A stretch of DNA of 64,000 bases, taken from NCBI RefSeq assembly GCF_963665245.1, contig NZ_OY762269.1, positions 558,001 through 622,000 on the forward strand, read 5' to 3'. This stretch comes from an uncultured Paludibaculum sp. (GTDB lineage Bacteria > Acidobacteriota > Terriglobia > Bryobacterales > Bryobacteraceae). This document shows, piece after piece, positions 1 to 8,284 of the stretch (position 1 is its first letter; each line of letters starts with the position of its first letter). The notes under the pieces were generated by a model. That model did not search any database. It was not told the DNA's origin and saw only the letters and a list, made by a program, of their open reading frames with translations. A program made the position numbers and the translations under genes.

Positions 1-1
1 C

Positions 2-472
2 ACCGACTTCGAGAACTCCCGCATTCGCGTGGTGTCAGCGGCCACCAAACAGGTGACCACGGTCGCGGGCTCCAGTCCGTGCGTCACCGCGCCGCCCCCA
101 TTTTCCAGCGCCCAGATCTGCAGAGGCTCCTACGGCGGCGATGGCGGGCCCGCGAAAAGGGCGACCCTGAACTACCCCGCGGCCGCCGCGCTCGACGACG
201 ACGGCAATCTCTACATCGCCGACACCGGTGATCATCGGATTCGTCGTGTGGACGCGGCCACCGGCCTCATCTACACCATCGCGGGCCGAGGAGCGAAAGG
301 GTTCAGCGGTGACGGTGGGCCGGCTCTGGCCGCGGAAATCAGCTACCCAACGGGCATTGCCGTCGATCACACAGGCAAGGTTTACTTCGCCGATCAGGGC
401 AACCACTGCATCCGCGTACTCACTCCGGCAGCGCGGCCCTCACACCCCTTTGGCCAGCGCTCATCTCGCTAA
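2..472 (+). CDS. NHL-repeat protein, C-terminal part (5' end outside window)
   Basis: The frame is already open at the first base and reads as NHL beta-propeller repeats, so this is the end of a longer protein. Two repeat cores are visible: one with LYIADTGDHRIRRVD followed by a G-D-G-G-P-A spacer, and one with VYFADQGNHCIRVL. NHL propellers are usually extracellular or protein-binding scaffolds in Acidobacteria; no catalytic residues can be assigned. A GTG at 29 would be an internal codon and not the start. It is convergent with the permease gene that ends at 523. Confidence 0.8.
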   Translation, partial: TDFENSRIRVVSAATKQVTTVAGSSPCVTAPPPFSSAQICRGSYGGDGGPAKRATLNYPAAAALDDDGNLYIADTGDHRIRRVDAATGLIYTIAGRGAKGFSGDGGPALAAEISYPTGIAVDHTGKVYFADQGNHCIRVLTPAARPSHPFGQRSSR

Positions 473-522
473 TTGGATCCCGGCGCGCCGTCCGCCGAAG
501 TCGTTCTCCAACAGATCCGCGT

Positions 523-3186
523 CTATCCCTCGCGCAGCGCTTTGATCGGATCCGAGGACGCGGCTCGAGTCGCCGGCCCCAGCACAGCCAGCAGGGCGGA
601 CAGAGCCAGCGCGCCCGACGTCCAGGCCAGGATCGAGGGATCCAGCGGCTCCATCCCTAGCTTCTTGTAGTCCACATAGCGCTGGGCGGCCCACCAGGCG
701 ATCGGTGTTCCCACCACACACCCGGCCAGCGCAACCCCGACGCCTTCGCCGACCACCTGGCGCAGTAGGTTGGCCGGAGACGCGCCCAGCGCCACGCGAA
801 TGCCCATCTCCTGGCTACGCCGGACCGTGGCGTACGCCATCACGCCGTATAGACCAACCATGCACAGCACCAGAGCTAGTGCGCCGAATGCGCCGCACAG
901 CCAGGCAAACAGCCGCTCGCGCCGCAGCGTCAGGGCAATCTGCTCCTGCATTGTGACGGTCTGCACCATCGGCAGATTCGCATCGAGATCCTCAACCGCA
1001 TTCCGCACGCCGCCCATGGCCTGCGTGGGCGGAACAGAGGTGCGCACCAGGGCTGTGATGGTGTCCCTATCGAGCGTGTTCGGCACATAGAGCACATTGG
1101 GCTGTTCGGTCAGCCGCGCGTAGCGGGCCCGCGCGGCCACGCCCACCACCTCGAACTCCTTATCCTCCATCTGAATCCTCAGGCCCAGCGGTGAGCGGCC
1201 GATCTCTTTGCCCAGATCCTCGCTCACCACCGCTACCTTCGCCCTGGTGAGAATGTCCCGCCGGGTCAGCGGACGGCCGGCCACCACGGCAACGCCGAGG
1301 GCCTCCAGATATCCGGCCGTCACGAAGTTCACAGCGGTCGAGTGCCCTTTTGAGTCGCCGGCAACGCGTATGTCGTCAAAGTAGCCCCCGCCTCGCATCG
1401 GCCGTATACGGGCCAGGCCCGCTGCTTCGACACCCGGCACCTGGCGCAGACGCTGCTCCAACTGGAAGTAGAACTGCCGCAGTCGCTCGTCCCGGTAACC
1501 GGATTGTCCGGGCCGCAGATCAAACATAAGGAGTCGGGTTCGTTCGAAGCCCGTATCTTTCGTCACAATCTTTCTCAGATGGGTAGTAAATGCCGCGCCC
1601 GCCGCCACCAGCAGCACACTGAACGCCACCTGAGCCAGCACCATGATCTTGCCCGGAGCAATCCACGTATGCCGGACGCCGCCGGGGCCGACACCCCCTT
1701 CTTTCAGTGCGGGCGCGGCATCCATTTGGGCTGCGCGCCAGGCAGGGTACAGCCCAAACGCCAACGTCGTCAGTGCGGTCACGGCCAGTGTCGCGAGAAT
1801 CACGCGAAAATCCACCTGCAAATTCAGCCGCGGTTCGCCGGGCATCAGAGTGACTGCAAAGTGGGCGGTGGCATACATCACTCCGACGCTCAGAACACCT
1901 CCACAAGCCGCCAGCAGCACGCTTTCCGTGAAGAATTGGCGGATGAGCCGTGAGCGGCTGCAGCCCAGGGAAACCCGCAGCGCTACTTCCCGGCGCCGGG
2001 TGTCGGCCCGGGCCAGCATCAGATTGGTGATGTTGACGCATGCGATCAGCAGCACAAAGCCCACCAGCACCAGCAGCATCCGCAGCGGGTTGCCGACGTC
2101 GCGCCGCAGGCTTCCGATGCCACCGCTGGCCGACCGCAGCCGGACCGACGGCGAGCCCTCCTGGTTCTTGGGTTGCCCGGCCCATGTGGAGTGGAACAGC
2201 GCATCCATCTCCGGAGCCAATGCCTCCATCGTCACGCCTGGAGCGCGCCGCGCCAGCAACTGGATGTACCAGCTCATCGGGTCGGCCCCCGCTCTTCTCT
2301 CCCAGCTGTCCGAATCAAGCATCGAAGGCGCGTGTGCGAAGGTGGTGTAGAGGTCGGTCGAATCACCGGTGGTGATCCCGCTGAATTGCTCGGGGAGCAC
2401 GCCCGCGATGGTGTACGAACGATTGTTCACTCGCAGTACCCGGCCAACCGCCTTCCAGTCGCTCGCCAGGTTCGTCGCCCAGAAGGAGTGAGAAACAACC
2501 ACCGTCAGCGGTGCGCTGGCCTGGTCGTCGGACGGCGTCAAAAGCCGTCCGGCCATGGGTCGCACCTGCAGCATAGGGAAGAAGTTGCCCGACACCGGCC
2601 GAAGCTCGGCCACGGCCGTCACCCCTCCATAGCTGGTGCTGACGTCATCAGGATTGAGATGCGCGGCCACATCGGCGCGCTGGATGCTGGCGCGAAGGGT
2701 TTCAAACGCCGAACGGCTGAAAAAATCGGCCACATGCGTCGCTCCATCCAGAAACATGCTCCCACTCGAGCTGTGGTAAACCGCCTCCGGCCGCTCCTTC
2801 GATTGCCATAGGACCTCCGTCACTTGCTCCGGCTGCGGCACCGCCAGACTCCGCCACAGCACAGCGTCCATCAACGTCAGGATGGCCGTGGTCGCACCGA
2901 TGCCCAGAGCTAGGGAAAGGACCGCGGCCGAGGTGACGGCCGGTGCTTTGCGCATCATCCGGACACCAAATGTCAGATCCTGCATGAGCTGGGCCAGCGG
3001 CTGCCAGCGCCGCTCGTCCCGGCATTGCTCCTTGTACTGCTCCACGCCGCCGAACTCGCGCCGGGCGCGCAGCATCGCCTCGGCCGGGCTGAATCCCTGA
3101 CGCTCGAAACTGTCTGCCAATGCCTCCAGGTGATACCGCACCTCACGTTCGAGGTCCGACTCTTTTCTGTTCCACGGGAGTCTCAT
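523..3186 (-). CDS. ABC transporter permease, ADOP/MacB-like
   Basis: An 887-residue permease. The N-terminal about 75 residues (DLEREVRYHLEAL, then SPAEAMLRARREFGG) match the permease-prefix domain typical of acidobacterial duplicated permeases. A MacB-like periplasmic core lies between a first membrane helix around residues 85-115 and two FtsX-like four-helix blocks, one near the middle (LLVLVGFVLLIACVNITNLMLAR) and one at the C-terminus. The reading frame is open further upstream, but that stretch overlaps the PadR gene in another frame, so the ATG at 3186 is chosen, 4 nt after the PadR stop. No ATPase gene is adjacent, as is usual for these orphan permeases. Substrate unknown; efflux or lipoprotein export is typical of MacB relatives. 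Confidence 0.9.
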   Translation of the reverse strand: MRLPWNRKESDLEREVRYHLEALADSFERQGFSPAEAMLRARREFGGVEQYKEQCRDERRWQPLAQLMQDLTFGVRMMRKAPAVTSAAVLSLALGIGATTAILTLMDAVLWRSLAVPQPEQVTEVLWQSKERPEAVYHSSSGSMFLDGATHVADFFSRSAFETLRASIQRADVAAHLNPDDVSTSYGGVTAVAELRPVSGNFFPMLQVRPMAGRLLTPSDDQASAPLTVVVSHSFWATNLASDWKAVGRVLRVNNRSYTIAGVLPEQFSGITTGDSTDLYTTFAHAPSMLDSDSWERRAGADPMSWYIQLLARRAPGVTMEALAPEMDALFHSTWAGQPKNQEGSPSVRLRSASGGIGSLRRDVGNPLRMLLVLVGFVLLIACVNITNLMLARADTRRREVALRVSLGCSRSRLIRQFFTESVLLAACGGVLSVGVMYATAHFAVTLMPGEPRLNLQVDFRVILATLAVTALTTLAFGLYPAWRAAQMDAAPALKEGGVGPGGVRHTWIAPGKIMVLAQVAFSVLLVAAGAAFTTHLRKIVTKDTGFERTRLLMFDLRPGQSGYRDERLRQFYFQLEQRLRQVPGVEAAGLARIRPMRGGGYFDDIRVAGDSKGHSTAVNFVTAGYLEALGVAVVAGRPLTRRDILTRAKVAVVSEDLGKEIGRSPLGLRIQMEDKEFEVVGVAARARYARLTEQPNVLYVPNTLDRDTITALVRTSVPPTQAMGGVRNAVEDLDANLPMVQTVTMQEQIALTLRRERLFAWLCGAFGALALVLCMVGLYGVMAYATVRRSQEMGIRVALGASPANLLRQVVGEGVGVALAGCVVGTPIAWWAAQRYVDYKKLGMEPLDPSILAWTSGALALSALLAVLGPATRAASSDPIKALREG

Positions 3187-3190
3187 TTCA

Positions 3191-3520
3191 TCACCCTTCC
3201 AGCACCCAGCCAATTGCCTTGGAGTACTGCTCCCATTGGTCCAACTCGGTGGCCAGTTGCTTGCGCCCAGTCTTCGTAAGCGTGTAGAACTTGGCCATGC
3301 GGCCGTTCTCCGATTGGCGCCAGGCGGCCTCCACCAGTTTCTTCCTCTCGAGCCGGTGCAGGGCCGGATACAGAGACCCCTGCTGCACGTCAAGCGTCTC
3401 TCGGGAAGCAACCAGGATCCGTTGCGCGATGGCGTAGCCGTGCAGCGTTCCGGCTGCCAGTGTTTTGAGGACAAGCAGGTCCAGCGTGCCCTGTAGTAGA
3501 TCGGATTTCTTGGGTTCCAT
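3191..3520 (-). CDS. PadR-family transcriptional regulator
   Basis: A 109-residue winged-helix protein beginning MEPKKSDLLQGTLDLLVLK, the standard PadR opening, with QGSLYPALHRLERKKLVE as the recognition region and a short C-terminal dimerisation helix. Longer upstream in-frame starts would add residues unlike any PadR protein and would run across a perfect inverted repeat at 3528-3541, which sits where an autoregulatory operator is expected. The permease gene follows after 4 nt, so repressor and permease form one transcription unit. A very similar arrangement recurs at 56347-59278. Confidence 0.92.
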   Translation of the reverse strand: MEPKKSDLLQGTLDLLVLKTLAAGTLHGYAIAQRILVASRETLDVQQGSLYPALHRLERKKLVEAAWRQSENGRMAKFYTLTKTGRKQLATELDQWEQYSKAIGWVLEG

Positions 3521-3527
3521 GCCTAGA

Positions 3528-3541
3528 ATGTCTACAGACAT
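3528..3541 (-). promoter_or_regulatory. Putative PadR operator
   Basis: ATGTCT-AC-AGACAT, a perfect inverted repeat with a 2-nt centre, 7 nt upstream of the PadR start codon. Its resemblance to the ATCTAC-n3-GTAGAT repeat before the second PadR gene supports autoregulation. Binding itself is inferred. Confidence 0.55.
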
Positions 3542-3700
3542 AGAATCACTACATATGCAGAGTGTCAAGGTATAACACCGGTCCGATGTGTAAACAGTAC
3601 GGCAGCCCAAGGTATTGCAGATCGCCAGCGTGGCGTTGCGAACCGCGACTGGGAAGGAGTCAGCCATGGCCCTGCGGGCCGCTAAAGCGGATGAAGCCGC

Positions 3701-3859
3701 GTTACGAACCCCAACCGTAAGGGAGGGGTCTCCGCTCGCTGCGAACCGCGCACGTCAGTAAGCGGGTACCAGTTCCGAACGCGTCTTCAACGGAGCGGGC
3801 ACCGGTTCCGGGAGCGTCTTCAATGGACCGGGCGCCTGCCTCCACCGCGTCTTCAGCTC
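3701..3859. repeat. Dispersed intergenic repeat, copy 1
   Basis: About 123 nt closely match 16122-16243, starting with a ACGAACCCCAACCGTAAGG core. The 3' part consists of three imperfect 33-nt units (3761-3793, 3794-3826, 3827-3859), each carrying a GCGTCTTCA-type end. No open frame of substance covers it. The rest of the gap 3542-3938 shows nothing recognisable. Confidence 0.75.
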
Positions 3860-3938
3860 AGCGGATCGCCGTCCGTCGGTCCTCGCGAAGGCACGCCGTA
3901 ATACCGCCGGCGGACTCCGGTATCATCGCCTGGACGCG

Positions 3939-5681
3939 TCAGTCGAATCGGACCAGTTGCACCTTCAGCATGCCGATCCGCGAACCCGGCAGCCCTGGCT
4001 GATAAACCTCATCGCCGTTGATCCGGCGGCCCGGCACCCATCGCCCTTTCTCATAACGGCCTTCGTCCTTTGCGGAGATGGCGACTCGTCCGGGACCGGG
4101 GGAATCGACCGCGAAGCTGGGATCCCCATTGGCCCCGATGAAAAGGAACTCGTCGGGAGCCGTGTTGATCACGATGGCGAACGGACGCGTGTCACTCGAC
4201 AGGGCTCGGGAGCCCAGAGATACGGCCCCGGGGAGTTCCGGTGCGGGCGTCTGCCCGGTTGCCTGTGCGCCGTTGCCTCCCGGTGCCGCCAAGGCCGCCG
4301 CGCCGCGCCCCCTGCCTCCACTGATGGAGATCTTGTAGCCTCCCAGCGAAACAGGCGCGGGCGATTCACCGTCAGCCACGAGCAACCCCCTCACCTTCCC
4401 CGCTGCCTGCCACTCGGCCAGTTGCGGCAGCATCTCGGAAAGCACCTTGTATGCCTGAGCCACCTGTCCCTCGGTCTGGAGGTCCTCGATACCAAACGGT
4501 GCCCACGCCCACGCGGCGTGATGACCCATCGCCCAGAACAGGTTGCCTACCTGGTCCCGGGCCTCGGGGATAAACAACGGGTTGCCGGATCGGGTGTAGA
4601 GCGCGCAGGTGCCCTTGAAATCAGGCACGTAAATGTCGGGAGCAATGAGATCCAGGGAAGGCGCGGCCGCACGGTAGACGTCCATCACCCGGGCAAGGGG
4701 TCCTCCACTCGGATACTTGCCCGGCAGGTCCTGGCCCGGTTGCGGTCCAAGCCAGGCGTTCGCATACATGGGGATATTCAGCTCTGCCTTGCCGGCTTTT
4801 GCCACCTCGCCGAGGAAGCGGCCGACGTGGTAGGCCATGAAGACTTCGTCGGCCCATTCGTCATCGCCGAACACCTCAGCCCAGGTCCCGCTGGTCTTCG
4901 ATCCGTTGCGTCCCCAGACCTCTCGTATCTCGGGCAGCAGCGTGGCCTGGTTCTTCGCGAGGTAGTTCCTCAGGTCGGCCGGAACCGGCTTGCTCCACGC
5001 GGAGTCCGCCAGTTGTGAACGGTCCCGGCTGTCACCCAGTGAGCCGGCTTCGTTTTCGACCTGCATCATGATGACCGTGTGCTGCGGATCCGCCTCCTTG
5101 ATATGGCGCATCAAGGCGCGAAACGCATTGGCGTCCGCCTTGAGGGTCTCCTCGCCAAGCGGGCTCAGCGGCCCGGTGCCCCGCTGCTCCATGTCGGCCG
5201 CCAGGAACGAAGACAACCCCGCGTTCGGGCGGATCTTGAGAACCATCGGTGGGAACCGTTTTCGATCCGCCTTGACCCATCGCGGTACATAGCTGGAACC
5301 CGCGTTCTTCCAGGTGGCAAACCAGATCAGGACCAGCCGCATGTTCCGCTGCCGGGCCTCTTTGACCTGTGCGTCGACAAGGGAGAAATCGAACTGGCCC
5401 TCGTTTGGCTCAGTCAATTCCCAGCTCACCGTGCCGATCACCGTGTTGAGGTGCATGGCGGCCAGTTTGTCCCAAATCGGCTTCATGTACTCGACGCTTG
5501 AGGCGCTCGAGTTGTGCAGTTCACCCGCCAACATCACGAACGGCCTGTTGTCGACAAAGAGCTGCTTGACCATGCCGTTCTGGCGGATCTGGGGTAGCGG
5601 CGCCGTTTGTGCCGCGCCGTCCGCCGCGCTAAGCAGGAGCACTGGGAGTAGGAGCGTTGAGTACTTCATAAAGTTCAGCAA
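3939..5681 (-). CDS. Secreted glycoside hydrolase, GH35-like beta-galactosidase (DUF5597 type)
   Basis: 580 residues with an export signal (MKYSTLLLPVLLLSAADGAAQ; the ATG four codons upstream is also possible). The TIM-barrel part shows the family features: FVMLAGELHNSS near the start, TVSWELTEPNEGQFDF, the acid/base motif QVENEAGSLGD and a likely nucleophile in PLFIPEARDQ. A C-terminal beta-rich portion follows (from about residue 430), with a Gly/Ala-rich low-complexity stretch. The protein probably releases galactose or a related sugar from plant polysaccharide in the periplasm or outside. It lies 51 nt downstream of the small secreted gene ending at 5733 and may be co-transcribed with it. 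Exact substrate cannot be read from the sequence. Confidence 0.85.
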   Translation of the reverse strand: MLNFMKYSTLLLPVLLLSAADGAAQTAPLPQIRQNGMVKQLFVDNRPFVMLAGELHNSSASSVEYMKPIWDKLAAMHLNTVIGTVSWELTEPNEGQFDFSLVDAQVKEARQRNMRLVLIWFATWKNAGSSYVPRWVKADRKRFPPMVLKIRPNAGLSSFLAADMEQRGTGPLSPLGEETLKADANAFRALMRHIKEADPQHTVIMMQVENEAGSLGDSRDRSQLADSAWSKPVPADLRNYLAKNQATLLPEIREVWGRNGSKTSGTWAEVFGDDEWADEVFMAYHVGRFLGEVAKAGKAELNIPMYANAWLGPQPGQDLPGKYPSGGPLARVMDVYRAAAPSLDLIAPDIYVPDFKGTCALYTRSGNPLFIPEARDQVGNLFWAMGHHAAWAWAPFGIEDLQTEGQVAQAYKVLSEMLPQLAEWQAAGKVRGLLVADGESPAPVSLGGYKISISGGRGRGAAALAAPGGNGAQATGQTPAPELPGAVSLGSRALSSDTRPFAIVINTAPDEFLFIGANGDPSFAVDSPGPGRVAISAKDEGRYEKGRWVPGRRINGDEVYQPGLPGSRIGMLKVQLVRFD

Positions 5682-5732
5682 TCGGTCGCGAATGTCATTG
5701 GGTTCCCGTGGCCCGGAGACCTGTGGGACGGT

Positions 5733-6104
5733 CTACTTCTCAGGAGTGGCCGAAAACTCGCCTTCGACTCCGAACTCCTCGGCGACGACACTTCCAGAGA
5801 TCTTGCCGGTGGAATCCAGAGTCCCCTTGAATGTGACGGTGAGCGGGCTTCCGTTGTAGTCCGACTTGTAGGTCCACCGGACTGCACTTCCTTCGACCTT
5901 CCCATTGATCTGAACAACACCCCGCTCCGGGGAACAACTGCCGGTCAGGTCGCTCTCTTTTTGCGTAAATGTGCACGAGTACTTGCTTTCGTTGCCGGCG
6001 GCGCTGGTGTGGATCTGCCACTTGCCAGTTAACGAGGCCGTGTCAGCCGCGAAGGCGGCCGCCGCTACCGTCGCCAGCAGCAGAAACGTGAGGAGTAGTT
6101 TCAT
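5733..6104 (-). CDS. Small secreted protein, conserved type, function unknown
   Basis: 123 residues: a signal peptide (MKLLLTFLLLATVAAAAFAAD) then one small beta-rich domain with SLTGKWQIHTS, CTFTQKESDLTGSC and repeated Lys/Gly-Thr strands, reminiscent of lipocalin-like periplasmic proteins. Two cysteines could form a disulfide. The ATG at 6104 is chosen over the upstream frame because GAAAGGAC lies just before it and the signal peptide begins there. It has a strong promoter with an embedded operator (6150-6178). Function not recognised. Confidence 0.8.
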   Translation of the reverse strand: MKLLLTFLLLATVAAAAFAADTASLTGKWQIHTSAAGNESKYSCTFTQKESDLTGSCSPERGVVQINGKVEGSAVRWTYKSDYNGSPLTVTFKGTLDSTGKISGSVVAEEFGVEGEFSATPEK

Positions 6105-6149
6105 GGGATGTCCTTTCAGAGCATGTGGGACAGCGAATAGCATGGGGTC

Positions 6150-6178
6150 ATTGTATTGGCACGTAGTGCCAATGTCAA
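6150..6178 (-). promoter_or_regulatory. Sigma-70 promoter with palindromic operator in its spacer
   Basis: On the minus strand TTGACA (6173-6178), exactly 17 nt, then TACAAT (6150-6155). The spacer and adjoining bases form ATTGGCAC-n3-GTGCCAAT (6155-6173), a perfect 8-bp-arm palindrome lying between the two boxes. A repressor bound there would block polymerase directly. It drives the small secreted gene starting at 6104. Confidence 0.75.
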
Positions 6179-6609
6179 CATAGATAGGCACATATGCCAG
6201 CGCGTGCTATCGCGGCCGTGTCTTGCGGCCGTCTTCCAGCAGACGGCCCTGCACGTTGCGCGGCACTCGTCCGCACAGCTCCGGACACGCCTGACCGAAG
6301 TAGTTCGAATCTTCAGGAGTCCCCCAAGTCCCAAAAGCTCCACTTGCCGCACCTCAAAATAGGGAAGATAATAACTATGGAGATTTTCTTCGCAAGGAGA
6401 ACCTCCCACTGTTCCGAGACTCGACGCATAAGTGGAGGAGACCATGTCCCCTATTGCACACACCCCAATCCCGTCGAGCCTGCTCGCCGCCGCCTAAGTA
6501 AGCCGGCCGTCTGAGCTGGCTCCCATCGCTTTCAACAAACAAGCTGAAGGCCGCAGCGCACTTGTGCGCGGTGGCTTGGTGTGTGTTGACGGATTAGGGG
6601 AGTTTTGTC
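6179..6609. other. Intergenic region without a convincing gene
   Basis: Holds an 18-nt stretch (6371-6388) identical to the start context of the genes at 20631 and 45405, and a 17-codon frame (6444-6497) behind a good AGGAG site. Neither is enough to call a gene. Upstream of the rbfA-like gene no clear promoter was found. Confidence 0.4.
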
Positions 6610-7020
6610 TTGAAACAGCATAATCGCCGCTGTGGAGAACCACAGTGCATGGATCCAGAGCTGACTGAAGCTCTGTACGAAACAGGCTCCGGCAGCCGGT
6701 CTTCCGGCCGCCAGGAACAAAGGAAAACACAGCAGTTCTGCCGGCAAGTGCAGCGAGCCCTAAACACGGCATTGGCAGAGGGCGCTGCCGGGGAAGCCAC
6801 CAGCGGTCTCTTCATCGATGACGTCTCTCCGGCGCCGGACTGCGGGCGTCTTCTGGTCCACGTGTTCATCCCGGACGATCGTCCGGTCGCAGATGCAATC
6901 GATGCTCTGCGCCGTGGCGCTACGCGTCTCCGCTCGGAGGTGGCCACGGCAATCACTCGGAAGCGGGCTCCGGAATTGTCCTTTGTTCCGCTCACTCCGG
7001 ATGGAGGCATCGATGAGTGA
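6610..7020 (+). CDS. RbfA-like protein encoded with RtcB
   Basis: 136 residues. The C-terminal two thirds fits the KH-type fold of ribosome-binding factor A: DDVSPAPDCGRLLVHVFI, then AIDALRRGATRLRSEVATAI and the ending TRKRAPELSFVPL, which matches the family's leucine/arginine-PEL-F signature. A TTG start at 6610 is taken because GGGGAG lies 8 nt before it; an ATG at 6649 lacks a site. Its end overlaps the rtcB start by 8 nt, so the two are translationally coupled. That position suggests a role with RNA or ribosome repair and not the housekeeping RbfA role, which normally sits near infB. Function inferred. Confidence 0.7.
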   Translation: MKQHNRRCGEPQCMDPELTEALYETGSGSRSSGRQEQRKTQQFCRQVQRALNTALAEGAAGEATSGLFIDDVSPAPDCGRLLVHVFIPDDRPVADAIDALRRGATRLRSEVATAITRKRAPELSFVPLTPDGGIDE

Positions 7021-8152
7021 ATCATCCCTCGCGTCCATCCGTACCTGGCTGCAGGCCCCAATGGATCGGGACGTGTCTGAGGCGATCGAACGCCTTCGGC
7101 GCGCTCCCGATGTGTGGCGGGTAGCCGTAATGCCCGACGTGCATCTGTCCGCCGATGTCTGCATCGGTGTGGTCGTCGCCACATCGTCCTTAATCTACCC
7201 GCAGGCAGTTGGCGGCGACATCGGATGTGGCATGTTGGCCGTCGCCTTCGACGTGGAGGCCGCGGCGCTGGCCCCTCCGGGCGTTGCCCGACAGATACTG
7301 GCCGACCTTCGCCACGCTGTGCCATCCCGTCGGCGCAACCGCCGCGAAGCAATTCCTCAACCGGAGGACCTGTCGAGCGGCAGGCTCACCCATCCCAGCC
7401 TGGAATCGGCTCGCCGGACGGAAGGCGCGATCGAGTTCGCAACCCTGGGCAGCGGCAATCACTTCATCGAACTGCAGGCGGATGCGGACGATCGGCTCTG
7501 GCTCATGGTGCATAGCGGGTCGAGGGCGCTCGGGCCGGCGATCCGAGACCACCATCTCGCTCGCGCGCAACCCATGGCCACCCGACTGCGAGCACTCGAA
7601 GCCGGCTCCGCTCTTGGCGCCGAGTACCTGCACGACGTCGCCTATGCCCGGAGATTCGCAGCCGCGTCTCGAAGGGCGATGGCGGAGGAAGTGGCACAGG
7701 TGCTGGCCGTGAGGGCCGGCGCGCACGCCTGCTGGGAAACAGCCATCGCGACCGACCATAACCACGTATCGCTCGAACGCCACGGCGGCCGCGATCTCTG
7801 GGTTCATCGCAAAGGCGCCATGTCCGCTCGGCAAGGCGAGAGCGGAGTCCTGCCTGGGTCCATGGGCAGCCTGAGCTTCCATGTGGAGGGACGGGGCTGC
7901 GACGAGGCGTTATGTTCCAGTGCTCACGGGGCAGGCCGTGCGCTAAGCCGGGCGGCAGCGCGAGGTAAGATTACCGAACGGGAACTGCGCCGACAGATGG
8001 AGGGTGTTCTGTACGACGACAGCCTAACCGGCCGTCTTCTGGACGAGGCCCCCGCTGCGTACAAAGACATCCGTATGGTTCTGAGGGCACAGAGGGACTT
8101 GGTGAAGATCATCCGGACCCTCCGGCCATTGCTCAACTACAAGGGTGTCTGA
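7013..8152 (+). CDS. rtcB: RNA-splicing ligase RtcB
   Basis: 379 residues. RtcB joins 2',3'-cyclic phosphate or 3'-phosphate RNA ends to 5'-OH ends using GTP and manganese. Nearly all family motifs are present in order: MPDVHLS, VGGDIGCGM (metal Asp and Cys), LGSGNHFIEL, HSGSRALG, ATDHNHV, the guanylated His in HRKGA, PGSMGS and SSAHGAGRALSRAAA. The ATG at 7013 is chosen because it overlaps the upstream gene's stop by 8 nt and yields the usual N-terminus; the frame is open further upstream only as a shadow of the rbfA-like gene. Likely acts in tRNA or rRNA repair. Confidence 0.95.
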   Translation: MSESSLASIRTWLQAPMDRDVSEAIERLRRAPDVWRVAVMPDVHLSADVCIGVVVATSSLIYPQAVGGDIGCGMLAVAFDVEAAALAPPGVARQILADLRHAVPSRRRNRREAIPQPEDLSSGRLTHPSLESARRTEGAIEFATLGSGNHFIELQADADDRLWLMVHSGSRALGPAIRDHHLARAQPMATRLRALEAGSALGAEYLHDVAYARRFAAASRRAMAEEVAQVLAVRAGAHACWETAIATDHNHVSLERHGGRDLWVHRKGAMSARQGESGVLPGSMGSLSFHVEGRGCDEALCSSAHGAGRALSRAAARGKITERELRRQMEGVLYDDSLTGRLLDEAPAAYKDIRMVLRAQRDLVKIIRTLRPLLNYKGV

Positions 8153-8284
8153 CTATGTAGACCCAACCTTACAGTGCGAGGCCCGCCGTCTAAGGGCCTC
8201 GCACGCAGCCGCCGCCGGTACGCAGGCCGCGTCCGGAGTGGATCAGGCTCGGCACCGAGTTTTCGCTCTCAACGGCCTCGCGCC

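Noticed and set aside
6444..6497. 17-codon frame with a good AGGAG site
   Set aside because: Too short, no recognisable peptide and no codon pattern; kept only as a remark on the region.
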